A stretch of 60,000 bases of DNA, taken from Symsagittifera roscoffensis. Taxonomy: Eukaryota > Xenacoelomorpha > Acoela > Convolutidae. The notes under the pieces are model-generated. The model saw only the letters and a list, made by a program, of their open reading frames with translations. It ran no database searches and had not been told where the DNA came from. The first letter of the stretch is position 1. The number at the start of each line of letters is the position of its first letter. The translations under genes were made by a program, and so were the position numbers. The stretch spans positions 27,587,649 to 27,647,648 of the forward strand of contig NC_087063.1 in assembly GCF_963678635.1 (NCBI RefSeq), read 5' to 3'. Shown piece after piece: positions 22,810 through 35,400 of this stretch.

Positions 22810-23014
22810 GGCTCTTTTTCCTTTTCCAACCCACCTGCAAAATTTTACTAGTGAAGTTTTGTTCACTTTATCTGAATGTTACAAAAATTGGCATGGAACT
22901 AATTAGGCCATGACAAACATTTTTGGTCTTCATAATTAACCTTGTAAAACCCCTCGTTACACCATAAAATTGACGCTTATGGGAGGTGGGGGGGGGGGGG
23001 AAGGAAAAAGAGCC
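22810..23014 (+). mobile_element. MITE family 1, copy c, with perfect 8-bp target duplication
   Basis: 205 bp, GGCTCTTTTTCC...GGAAAAAGAGCC, with the family core ACAAAAATTGGCATGG and a 13-G run near the right end. The eight bases GAAACTCG occur immediately before (22802-22809) and after (23015-23022) the element. Terminal repeats plus an 8-bp duplication are the hallmark of hAT-superfamily non-autonomous elements. Confidence 0.85.
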
Positions 23015-23200
23015 GAAACTCGAAATTCTTACGGAACTTGAAGTTTTTCATTTAAAAAATCAAAAAAAAAAAATAAAAAGAGGGAAAGTCAATTTGACTA
23101 AAACTTTCAGATGCTGAAAAAAATGAAAAGTGAGAGATGAATCAATATTATTCAGTTTCTTGCATATTTGGAAATTAGCACGTGACAAAAAAAATCTTTT

Positions 23201-23204
23201 CAGT
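23201..23204 (+). promoter_or_regulatory. Candidate trans-splice acceptor of the five-exon gene
   Basis: AATCTTTTCAG/T ends at 23203, 63 bases before the ATG at 23267, and matches the nematode 3' splice consensus. In nematodes such a site upstream of a first exon often receives a spliced leader; a short untranslated intron is the alternative. Confidence 0.45.
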
Positions 23205-23266
23205 TGGAATCGCAAACTAGCACATCATTGCGAAGAAAAACAATCTTAAAGTAACACATTGTCAAA

Positions 23267-23492
23267 ATGAGCAACATCTTCAGGAGACATATTGATTCCT
23301 TATTCCATGGCGATTCTCCGAATTTGGGTAGACCGAATAAATCTCCATTCACAACATACCAATCATCAGCAAACATGGTGCTGCAGATGTCTCAATTCAT
23401 GTTTTCGCGAAAGGTGCAGAGAATTGTGACGTACATTTGTGTGATGTTGGCGTTGCTAGGAATCATCTTGCTTAGTGAGCGTTTAAGCAAAG
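23267..23492 (+). CDS. Exon 1 of the membrane-protein gene
   Basis: ATG at 23267 in the context GTCAAAATGAGC. 75 codons plus one base, ending at AAAG/GTTAGT. Encodes the cytosolic head and the membrane segment. The in-frame TAG just after the donor confirms that the frame must be spliced. Confidence 0.75.
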
Positions 23493-26400
23493 GTTAGTTA
23501 TTCTCAAAGTTTCCTTTCCCTCCCGGGTTGACCTCCATAGACCGAAAATGCTAATCATACAATTTCATTCACTTAGTCTATGGAAAAATGCTAGTCATAC
23601 AAATTTCATACATTTTTGCAAAAAGAGTTTAATCGAATTTCAAAGGTATTTTATAGTTGTTTTGGTATCGAAATTGGTATCTCTTCATTAAAAAAAGGAA
23701 AAAAAATGGTATGAAAAAAATGCTAACCATACAATTTCCATATATTGAAATTGTATGATTAGAACTTTTTTTAAAAATTTTTTTTGTGAAAAAAAAAGCT
23801 TTGAACAATCAATTCAACTGCTGGCAAAACATTTAAGCGTTTTTTGGGCTGCTACGACTAAAAACGTTGACTTTTTTTTGATTTTGTTTTCTGAAAAAAA
23901 AAACACTAGTCATTTTGAAATTGCCCCCAAAAAATTTTTTGTGATTTTTTTCCAACCGCAAATTGATTTTCGTATTCAAACAAACATTTTTTGAAAAAAA
24001 AAATGTGCATGCAAAATTTAATTTTTTATGTATAACGTAGTCCTGGATATACTAATATTGGATTTTAATTCCTTTTCTTATCATAACTTTTTTCAAAAAC
24101 GCTTAAAACTCCTCTTTCTTTTGTATGACATGTTTTTGTATGCCTTGATCAATGTCTGGTAAATTAAAAGCTCAAATTTTAGAAATAATCATCTTTGAAA
24201 AGTATTGCCAAAATTTAAAAGTTCATTAATTTCGTTATATTATTTGTCTGAGACAGAAGTAACACATATCAGGCTGTTTGCAATGCATTTTTAATGCGAG
24301 ACGGCCAAACCGTTGGTTACTACGTTTGAGTAATCAAGGTTTATGTCATTTGTGTTCGGTTACGAACACAACCAAAAAGTTTTGAGAAATTAAAATGTAA
24401 AAAATCTATATTTTTGGTTTATGGAAAAATGCTAGTCATACAATTTCCATATATGAAAAAAATACTAATCATAGACCTTTCATGCAATTTTCTGTACGTA
24501 TGGAATTGTATGGAAAGTGTATGACTAGCATTTTTCCATATATGGAAATTGTATGACTAGTATTTTTGGTCATCCCGGGCTCTCTCCTCTATGAAACTTA
24601 ACAAATAGCACCCTGTTCGGTTCTTAACAACTTTGAAGCAGTTTACTCTTGAAGCAATTTACATGAAAAGTAGTTTTAAATAAGACTTTTGTATAGAATT
24701 TCGAAAGAAAGAGTCTAAAAGGGTCAACTAAAAAGTTCTATTGTTATAGTCAGGGTTTTTCCCATCATAGCCCCTCTGCGCAAAATAACCGTCCATCACA
24801 TTTTAAAAAATCAGTGTGGGAGGGCCTTAATTTTTTTGGCTCTTTTCCATTTCCCTCCTCTTTTCAAAATGTTAATTTTTATGTTTGTTCTACGTGTTAT
24901 TACGGCTGAATGCGTGATGTTGCAAAGCGAAGTATCACGAACAAATCTGTTCACAGTTGTCAGCTTGTTCTCCATGCCGAATTTTATTGCATTTTGACAA
25001 CGTTAAATAAACTTTTAAAACATTAACTTGAAGGGGGAACTGGAAAAGAGCCAAAAACCTAATATGGTCTCTTTTACCGCCACCCTTGGAACATATTTTT
25101 AAAAAAATATTGAATAGGTTCGTTAAAATTGTAGAAAACTGGCTAGTGTCAACTCTTTTCCATTTCCCAGCATCACGAGGCCAAACTGTGCATTTTGTGA
25201 ATTGTAAGCGGATTTCGCAACAAGGACGTTCCTTTGTTCTTCTTTTGTTCTTTCATTCTCTTTGAATTTTAACACAGGTAAAGACTTGCTTCTGGAGTCC
25301 AGGAACACAGAGATCCAAAACTGTACATTTTTCCCGTGCACAGTTTGGCCTCGCTGAGATGACTAAAAAGATGACTAAAATTTGTTTTATACCTAAGGTT
25401 CGTTACAAAACTTTGTTTATTGTTCAAGCTGACATCTTCTATTACAGCTTGAACATATAAAAAATCATATCAAATTGAATGAAAAAAAATTAAAGGTGAG
25501 GAAAACTGGAAAAGATTTCTAATGGCTTTTTCCACGTTTTCCAGTTTCAAAAAAGTAGCTTTACATCGTCATAATGTAATGAAATAGTGAACAAAAAAAC
25601 TATTGTGAAGAGAATTTTGCTTCATAAATTAAATCGCATCATCACGCATTCACCCATATAACAACACATAAGAAAACTGAAAAGTCAAAAGAAAGGTAGG
25701 GGAAAGCGAAAAAGAGTCGCTCTAAATACTAAAAAGATGTGCACGAAAAATCCAGAAACATTTCTATAGGGAATTCATCAAACCTTCTTCTCCAGATATC
25801 TGGGCTGTAATAAAAGACACTGCTGTGATTATAAGGTTTTGTTTTGAGTATTTGGAACTACTGTTTCCCCAGCCTAGTAAAAAACGGCTTCCCTTTTCAT
25901 GATGATGATGATGATGAAAGAATTATTTCCCTTATATAAATTAAGGCAAAAAACAAAAACAAAATTTAAAGTCAAGATCGACAGTTTGAACAGGTGCACT
26001 TCAAGCACCATGAACAAGAGTTCAGTTGACCAAAAGTTGACACAGTTTTCTGTAAAAGAAGTTCCTTGACTCTTCTCTTGAAAGACTCGAGGAGAGGAAA
26101 GATGTCTACACCAAGACGGATCAACTCGTTGACGGATTTTTCAACGCGATGACAGAAGAATTTCTCGGTCTGCTATATCTTTGCTGATTGAATTGTGGAG
26201 AGGATGGTTGACTTCCGGCTGGTGGTCACCTTAAAAAAGAAGTATGCAGAAAACGGCAGCTCTGTAAGACCATGTAACATTTTGTAGAACAGTAACACAT
26301 CGTTTAAAATAAGATGGTAACAGATAGGCAGAGTTTTCGTGAGAAATAACTGGTCTTTACAGGGCATTGAACCAATAACCAATTTCAGACACTTTCGATT

Positions 26401-29400
26401 GAAAATTTCAAGTTTTCGGATATATCATAATGAAGGAAACCAAAAAGGGGATGCAAAAAAAATGATACTCTTGATACACATGTTAACAAACATCAGCTTG
26501 GTGGATTGAGAGACAGTGAAAAGAAAATAGCGTTTGATAAAATGAAGTGACTTGTTACATGATAACAGCGTAATAATGATATGTGTCATCCATTTCAAGT
26601 CATCAGAGACAAGTAAACCCAGGTCTTTTACTACGTTTGAGGCAGTTATGTCCTGGTTGTTGACCATCACATGACAAGGAAAATTGCCTCTGAAAAGAAT
26701 GAGACTGCAGTTATCGTGATTGACCGATAAATCTTTTGCAGTACACCAGTTTAACTGTGAAAGGCCTATTTAACGTTGTCATAAGGCAATGAAAATGGAA
26801 ATGGTATACAAAATGACAACTGTTAACAGATGAGTTCAACATACTTAACATCGTAACTTAACGCATTCAGTAAAAAAAAATACGAAAAACAATTACAAAA
26901 ACCAAAACTTGGAAAGTTGCCCACAACGAGCGCCCATAGATTCTAGTCGATTAAAATGGGTTTCCCAGACAAAAACAATGTGAAATGTAACCTTTTATGA
27001 AAGGTAATAGGTAGCAACTAGCAAACTGCACTAAGTAGGAAATGAGGTAGCTTCAAAAAACGTTGTAAATTTCATTATTAACCTTTCGAAAAAGTCTATT
27101 TTAATCATTTATGATCGTTTATAATGGATTATATTGGAATAAAAAATCGGTTATGATCCATGGGCGCTCGTTTTGGGTGGCGTAGAGTGGAAAAGAGCCT
27201 AATTTTTGATATACAGTTCACCATTATTTGCTATTTTTTTCGGGTTAAAATAAATAGTTGTTGAAACTTCCGCAATTGAAAGAGAGATGGTTACCAGGTA
27301 ACAGCGCAATTTTTTTTTTCAGAGGTGGATTGGAAACACTTCTAATCAAATTTGCGTTGTTTGTTGTTAATCATACTTCTATCTAACCACCTCTCTTGAA
27401 CACGACAGCAGACAGCAAGAGCAGCCCTGGCCGAGTGGGTCAAGGCAAGCGTCTCATGGCTCTTCTCCAGTTTCCCACCCCCTCGTAAAATTTCCAAATA
27501 AAGCTGGTCAAAAATTGTTAACACGGCATTTTGCATGAAAGAAAGGTTGTGAAAATTTGTTCACTTGTTCGCGCTGACACGTTTAATGCATGTTTTAACA
27601 TGAAAACCATTTAAAATAAGTTTTCATATATTAAATTTCCGAAAAAATTAAAGGGGGGACTGGAAAAGAGCTCGTCTCCTAACACAAGTGTCGTGCGTTT
27701 GAACCCCATTTGGAAAGTTACGTTTGAGTGCCGTGCTATGTTCTTTTCCAGCAGGTCCAGGTTCAATCCCGTAGATGAGGTGGCGGTTGTTTTACGGGCA
27801 AAAAGTATTGAGTAGGAATTTCTCCTTCCTTTACTAAAATATATTTTTTGTGCGATTGCAGTGTCCTATATCACTTTCGGAGAAGTGTGTGCCGCGAAGT
27901 TGTTTGGACAACTAAAAGTATGCACAGTTAGGGCAACTGTAGTGTCGCAGATTCCGAATGATCTCCATATTAACTTTCTCAGTGTTTTCAAATTAACATG
28001 AATGAAGCGGCAAGCAGCGGATTTAGATAGGGGGGAGGATGGACGCCTCCTCTTTTCAGCGATTCGACCCCTTGGCGACGCAAAGGCTTCACTTTGTACT
28101 ATTTTGAGATATCCATTTTGGCTGACAAACTCTAAAGTTTTTGGAGCCACTATTTACTAATTTTGAGGGAGAAGCGCGCGTAGAAAAAACACAACTTTTT
28201 TGGTCAATTATTTCCAAAAAAAAACTAAAAACACCTTTTTTATCCTGTTTTTTTTTTCAAAACTTTGCCTCTCGCGCAGAAAAATTTGACCAAAAATTGC
28301 GTTTTTTTTTCTGCGCGCGCTTCTCCCTCAAAATTAAAAACAGACAAATTTGCGAGGCGGCGGTGAAGAAGGAATAGTAGAAGAGCCAAAGTTTGCTTAC
28401 TGATAAGCAAAGTAGGCCGTGTTTACTTAATTAGAAGCTAAATTTATTTTTTAGACTGATTTCTTTCGAAAGACTGTTTGGGCTGGGTGCGAGGCTCAAA
28501 AAGTAGGCCCCTTAAATTTTGGTAATTAAAAAATAGGTTCTCCCCCCCCCCCTCACACACACACCTGCCAATTCTTATATGTAAAAGTTTTCTTTACATT
28601 ACCCGATTGTTGTAATAATTGAAAATTGAAAAGGAACGAAACTGCCTAGCGTTCAAGATTAATGGTGCAAGTTAGGCACCGACAACTTTTTCTCCTCATC
28701 ACTGTTTGTCTAAAGCTTAGTCCAGGCACAATTTAAATCACAACTCCAGAGTGGTTTTTCAGAACTTGGTAGAAGCGGATTACCTCAGCCGGAATGTCAC
28801 GTCGAGTACATGAAAACCATTTAAAATAAGTTTTCATATATTAAATTTCCGAAAAAATTAAAGGGGGGACTGGAAAAGAGCTCGTCTCCTAACACAAGTG
28901 TCGTGCGTTTGAACCCCATTTGGAAAGTTACGTTTGAGTGCCGTGCTATGTTCTTTTCCAGCAGGTCCAGGTTCAATCCCGTAGATGAGGTGGCGGTTGT
29001 TTTACGGGCAAAAAGTATTGAGTAGGAATTTCTCCTTCCTTTACTAAAATATATTTTTTGTGCGATTGCAGTGTCCTATATCACTTTCGGAGAAGTGTGT
29101 GCCGCGAAGTTGTTTGGACAACTAAAAGTATGCACAGTTAGGGCAACTGTAGTGTCGCAGATTCCGAATGATCTCCATATTAACTTTCTCAGTGTTTTCA
29201 AATTAACATGAATGAAGCGGCAAGCAGCGGATTTAGATAGGGGGGAGGATGGACGCCTCCTCTTTTCAGCGATTCGACCCCTTGGCGACGCAAAGGCTTC
29301 ACTTTGTACTATTTTGAGATATCCATTTTGGCTGACAAACTCTAAAGTTTTTGGAGCCACTATTTACTATTTTTGAGGGAGAAGCGCGCGTAGAAAAAAC

Positions 29401-32400
29401 ACAACTTTTTTGGTCAATTATTTCCAAAAAAAAACTAAAAACACCTTTTTTATCCTGTTTTTTTTTTCAAAACTTTGCCTCTCGCGCAGAAAAATTTGAC
29501 CAAAAATTGCGTTTTTTTTTCTGCGCGCGCTTCTCCCTCAAAATTAAAAACAGACAAATTTGCGAGGCGGCGGTGAAGAAGGAATAGTAGAAGAGCCAAA
29601 GTTTGCTTACTGATAAGCAAAGTAGGCCGTGTTTACTTAATTAGAAGCTAAATTTATTTTTTAGACTGATTTCTTTCGAAAGACTGTTTGGGCTGGGTGC
29701 GAGGCTCAAAAAGTAGGCCCCTTAAATTTTGGTAATTAAAAAATAGGTTCTCCCCCCCCCCCCTCACACACACACCTGCCAATTCTTATATGTAAAAGTT
29801 TTCTTTACATTACCCGATTGTTGTAATAATTGAAAATTGAAAAGGAACGAAACTGCCTAGCGTTTAAGATTAATGGTGCAAGTTAGGCACCGACAACTTT
29901 TTCTCCTCATCACTGTTTGTCTAAAGCTTAGTCCAGGCACAATTTAAATCATAACTCCAGAGTGGTTTTTCAGAACTTGGTAGAAGCGGATTACCTCAGC
30001 CGGAATGTCACGTCGAGTACTATTTGGGAGCCCGATGCAGCTATGTGGCGGACAGAATAGCGTCCCAGCTGATCTCCTGGGATGAACAGAAGACTTGCGG
30101 GAGAGGAGTGCGATGCAATTACCGACTACTGAGACAGTCAGTTGAATAACAAGCTCTTTTCCTCTCCTCCCCCCAAGTCACTTTATAACCTACCTTTACA
30201 TACACACGATGAAGATCATTTTCATCACCCACAAATTCTTAAACTAGCCTCCGGTACACACACCGAATGGATTCTAAATAGAGATAAAAAACACAATGAA
30301 ATTTATCAAAAAATAACAAAAAAGTTATTACAAAAACAAAACATTAATGAACAAATCAATTCACGTTTTACACCAGCCTCCGATTTAAAAATTGGAACAT
30401 TTGTTTTAATACCTAATTTTAATACACAAAAAGGAATTTCTAAAAAATTACAACCCCTTCGAAAAGGACCATACCAAATAATTGCAAAACCCACTGATGT
30501 CACATATAAAATTACCGACTCAAACAAAAAAGAAATCGTTCAACATCGAAACAACCTATTACCTTATTACCCAAAAGAATACGCACTCCGCGAATTAACT
30601 CAATTATATTCTTTCACAGGATTAAAAATCATTCAAAATGAACCACATCTGAAAAACACAGAACGAAATGATAACCCCACCGAAAATCAAAACACAAAAC
30701 CAATCGCCACCAAAAACAATACACAAAACCATAAAGAATCCCCAAAACAAAGAAAAAATAGAAAAATGACCGAACAAATAATACCCCAAGAACAAATCGA
30801 AAAATCAGAAAATAGAAAAACAACAAGACTCCGAAATCAACCACGTAAAAACTATAAAATATTCATCCCCCAATCTAAAATTTTAAAGAAAGTAGAATTT
30901 CAAAAGTAATTTTAACATTTGCTTCACAATCTTGAAACCTCCGAAACATTTTTCATTTACAATTTTCAAAATAACATGCTGACAAGTACGCAATAATTCT
31001 AGTTCAAAATAGACCAATAGGATTCATCCAATCCGTCACTTTCTCTAACTCAAACTAAGACCAATTAGACGAATCATATAGAACTCCAGGCACATCTATA
31101 ACTATAACTTTACGACCTCCAGGTCAAAAATAAGCAAACCACTCCAACTTGACAACTAAAATAAATATCACCATAATACCGTACCCCTCCCTTATCTAAT
31201 AACCCAAAGATCAACAATATTTCCCCCACTCAGACCACGAATACCCCCAAAGCAAATTTGTTAACTTAGCCTAAAGTAACAAAATGAACATTTTAATTAG
31301 CCTAAAGAATAAAAATCTCACCATACCCCGGATCATTTGACAAACAAAAATAAAGAAAAGGAAACCAACGGTACCCAAACCGGATTAACCCAGTTTAAAA
31401 CTGGATAATTTATTCTTTTGAAGACTATTATAAAGTCTAAGAAAGAAATAATAAAACACAAAAAAGTCGAAAGACAAACCCATACCACGAACAATTTACT
31501 TTTTGGAAAAAGGACACAACCAACAAAACATAAGAAAAACCACAACAAACCCAACATAAAACGTTGTCACATAACAGGACCCCTCACAAAAACCGCATGA
31601 AATCATACTCCCACTCCTGGCCTAACCCACCAGGAAGGACGTCCTGAGCATGCTCTATAGCCGGCCTAACCCACCGCGCTACATCCACGCTTTGTGACCA
31701 CACCACTATTTTTAATAAGAGCTACTCAAGTGTGAGTAAATCTTCAAAATAACCGAACTAAAACAAAAAGCTTTTGTGAAAACAACTAACTAAAATCATA
31801 ATTAAAAAATATTAAACTAATAAATGTTTTATAAAATGTAAATTACATTATGCAATACATAGATCAGAATACAACACCAAGGACGAACATCTAAGGACAA
31901 AACGACCCCACTACACTCGAGAGAGAATGACCAACCACAATCGATATGCCACTCACAATCACAACTCAAAGGATTTAGAGTACGACTTGACTTCGCAGAA
32001 AAGGACTTCATTGAACTAGACCAATGACCACCTCGATGTTCAAGTATACGTACAGATCCGAGTAACCAGGCATCCCCTCCACGCACAATCTCCACGCCAT
32101 TCCCAAACTAGACCAGACACAAAAGAAGTTCTCCACGCAGAACAGAAAAACCTGACATAGCCAACCATTCTGAAATCAGATTTGAGTTTGTTGCGAAGAC
32201 TTAGTCGTTGTCACTAGAAGACACAACGTCTTATGTCTCTAACTCCAGCTTCCTGGAACTTCTTTAACAAAAAGGAAACAGAAGAAATAAGATGTTCGCC
32301 AAACACCAACTTCCATCATCCATCCTTCGAATTGCAGAAGAACTATTCTAAAAAACTCTGTAAAACCCGGATGGGTGGAACCTGATCTAAACTACATTTT

Positions 32401-35400
32401 ATGATTGGATAATTTAGATATTTTACCAATGTAAAGTATTTAATATTAACCAATCATGATCCATCTAACTAACAACCCACTTATTTGTAAGTGCTGAAGT
32501 TACTTGTAATTTCAGCACCAGAGAGATTTGAATTTAACTTAGAAATTAGTTGGACTCTCCCGAGCACTTCAGCAACCGCAATAAACCAGTATACCCTAGA
32601 TCTATTGAGCCTAGCAGAGACTAGTTAAACAACCTGAGACTAGATAGTAAAAGAGTAAGATTAGGATCGGTATTAGACTAAGAAGTTGCACGAATCTATC
32701 CGGCCGAAAATAAGATAGCGTGACGAGCAGACGGTGTACCCTATCCGAAATTACTCTATGAGTTAACCAACTCGGTCCTAACTCATATTTATGGTTTAAC
32801 TACGGGTTTTACAAGGTTAAATATGAGGACCAAATTTGTTTGACGTGACCTAATTAGCCTGGATGCCAATTTTTGTAGCAAACGGACAATATGAGCAAAA
32901 AATTACTTAGAAAAAAATGCGGGGGGGGGGGGGGGGGGGGAGCGGAGGGACAAAAAGCCGAAAAACATGTTCCTCACATGAGGCGAACAGTTTGAAGCCT
33001 AACACTAGTTTTGACCCTTTTCCCTCCCTAAGTTCTAACTTCCACTTGATTCAACTGTTAAAAAAACTGGCAGCAGTACTCATAATTTCATTGTAGAAAT
33101 CTATGTCCTCAAGCTATTTTTGTTTAGTCCAATGATTTGACCACAAACCTTATTTTGACTGTGCCATATATGCTTTTCAAGCTCAATTGACAAAAAAAAA
33201 CAAAAAAAGAGGATTTTCAGAGACGGAGAGATGATCGAGGGAATTCATTTGAGTGCGAACAGATGGCATGAAAAGAATCTGACCTTCTGGTTCCGAGAGG
33301 AAAAGTACGACCGGAATGCATGCCAGATGTTCGTCCACTCCAAAACAACAAACTACTACTTCTCAGTTGAAGACCGCGGAAGCAACTACTGTGGAATCCA
33401 CAATCTAGTCAAGGTACGCTCTTTTTCATTTCAACTTGGTTATATTTGCGGTGGCAAGTTTTTTAAATTGCGATCGAGCAAAAACGAGAAGGACCAGCCA
33501 ACGTGTAGAAGTTCAAATATAAACAAAAAATACTAACAGAGGAAAATCCCGCGGTTACTTTAATTTTAATTCATCAACTCAGTCAACAAACGAAATGCTC
33601 TAGTCTTCAATAGTTTTCTTGTCTTTTCCTTCTTCTTATTGGCATCCATCTTTGTAATTGCAGTGTTTATCACTTATATTAGCTTTATTCACCTTCCTTT
33701 TTTTGTATAGAATATCTTTTTTGCCAAATTTTTATCCAAGCTTGACTTTCACCAAGTTAAGTATTTTTCGGTGTAGTCCGCGATTTCTGATTTATTTTGT
33801 AGAAATTTGTTTCACTCATTTTAAAAATTGATTATGAAAAAGTTTCTGTTGCGTTTTCTGTAAATGTTACTTTTTTCTGTTTTGAGTGTTCATTTGCTAA
33901 ATTTTTGCACCGGTGTATGCTTCAAGCAAAAACTGTCACTTGAATGGCTTTTTTTTTCTATTACTCATTTGCTATTTTCTTCAGACCTCCGTAACAGATT
34001 TTTTCTTTTTCGTGGTTATTATGTTTTTGGGATTATATATATTTCTTTTACGAATACTTCAAATAATCTAGTGGACCGACTGTTTTAAGCTCTCCAGAAA
34101 AATTCATTGTTTTTGCCATCATATTTTTCTTTGTTGTTTAATTTTTTCCCTCAGGGATTCGACCCTCTGCGGACCCAAAGGGTCCCCCCTTTGTACTATT
34201 TTGAGATATCCATTTTTGGCTGACTGAACTTAATAATTTTTAAAGGCGCCTTCGGCGCCAATCTATATTAATTTTGAGGGAGGAGCCTCAAAAAAAGTGC
34301 CTAAATTTTCCAAAAAGTGCTTAAAAACGCTTTTTTGAAAATCCGCCCCCCCCTCGAGAAATTCCTAGATCCACGCCTGTCTGAGCGTATGTTGCGCTCG
34401 GTAAGAGCATAAATATTCTTCAGTTGAAATGATCTTTGGGAAACGCAGAAGCAAATAAATATCTTGACTATTTTTAAAAATATTTTACCAAATACCATTT
34501 TCAATATATATATATTGAAATTCGCAACGGTTTTGTCGAAGAACAGAAACCGTTGCAATCAGAAAACTGCAAGTTAGTGAAGTTTTCTCATTATCGTATT
34601 TTCTTCATGTCCTGAAGTCTCAATATGCCGTTGCGTGACTTATTAAGCAGCGTTCTCCGTAGCCACGTTGTTCTTTATGTCCTGAAGTTTCAACATGCCG
34701 TCGCGTGACCTATTAAGGAGCGTTCTCCGCAGCCACGTTGTTTTCTGCAATCAGAAAACTGCAAGTTTGTGAAGTTTTCTCATTATCGTGTTTTCTTTAT
34801 GTCCTGAAGTCTCAACATGCCGTCGCGTGACTTATTAAGCAGCGTTCTCCGCAGCCACGTTGTTAAACAAACAATGAAATACAGAGGTCTGAGGGTGGCG
34901 TACCTCATGCTTGCCCGTACCCAACGGAAGCTGTTTTTCTAGATAGAAATTTTATGTAGATTATCTAGCCTTAGTTTTCATGTATTTTCATTGCAGAAGT
35001 GATCTATTTATTTTCTAGCTTAGACAAACCATTTCTGGAAAAAAATAACCAGAAATCAGTTACTGCTAATACGCAACGAGATAAACATGCTTCGAGTATA
35101 CACAATAACAGTAGCAATAAAATGCTCGAATAAGTAAAATTTTTAGTTTCGGGGCTGTCCAGGCTTCTTATGCAAAATATTGCATTCCGCTCGGCTTAAA
35201 AATTGTCGATGCAATTTATTGTATTTTTCATCGGCCAAAAAGTTTTCATCGGCCAAAATTTTTTAATACCACAAAGCTCTGTTTCATCTCCGTATCAAAA
35301 CTGAAACTCAAATAAGGGGCGGGGTGTTGTGCCGAGGTCGGGTCTTATTTTTTTGAATATTAAAACTACTTAAAATTGTTCAAGAGGAGGGTATCTCTCT

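Larger units (their letters stand above)
30181..32785 (+). mobile_element. 5'-truncated copy of the plus retroelement family
   Basis: Begins abruptly within the integrase carboxy region and ends at the LTR terminus ACTCA. Contains integrase tail, a 430-bp spacer and an LTR, but no env-like sequence and no 5' LTR. Both edges abut MITE sequence with nothing missing or obviously duplicated between the halves. Confidence 0.75.
30152..32959 (-). mobile_element. MITE family 1 copy interrupted by a retroelement
   Basis: 30152-30180 (AGCTCTTTTCCTCTCCTCCC...) and 32786-32959 are the two halves of a family 1 MITE in reverse orientation. The right half matches copy c through GGTTTTACAAGGTTAA, CCTAATTAG and GCCAATTTTTGTA and includes a run of about 20 G near 32921-32940. 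Outer flanks GAATAACA (30144-30151) and GAAAAACA (32960-32967) agree at seven of eight bases, an 8-bp target duplication around the whole structure. It sits in intron 2 of the membrane-protein gene. Confidence 0.75.

Noticed and set aside
22984-23000. Long G runs (also 22476-22489 and 32921-32940) as telomere-like or quadruplex genes
   Set aside because: They are an ordinary part of the MITE ends; exact length may also be an assembly artefact.
27862-28000. Exon-like frame after GATTGCAG at 27861 (V-S-Y-I-T-F-G-E-V-C...), duplicated at 29072
   Set aside because: It fits the phase leaving exon 1 but offers no good donor in the phase needed for exon 3, and the exon at 29974 fits both sides. An alternative exon cannot be fully excluded.
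27866-28150. 94-codon minus frame, identical at 29076-29360
   Set aside because: Identity is due to the tandem duplication and the frame crosses a dispersed repeat.
34555-34864. CRISPR-like reading of the three-unit tandem
   Set aside because: Units are adjacent without unique spacers and the genome is eukaryotic.
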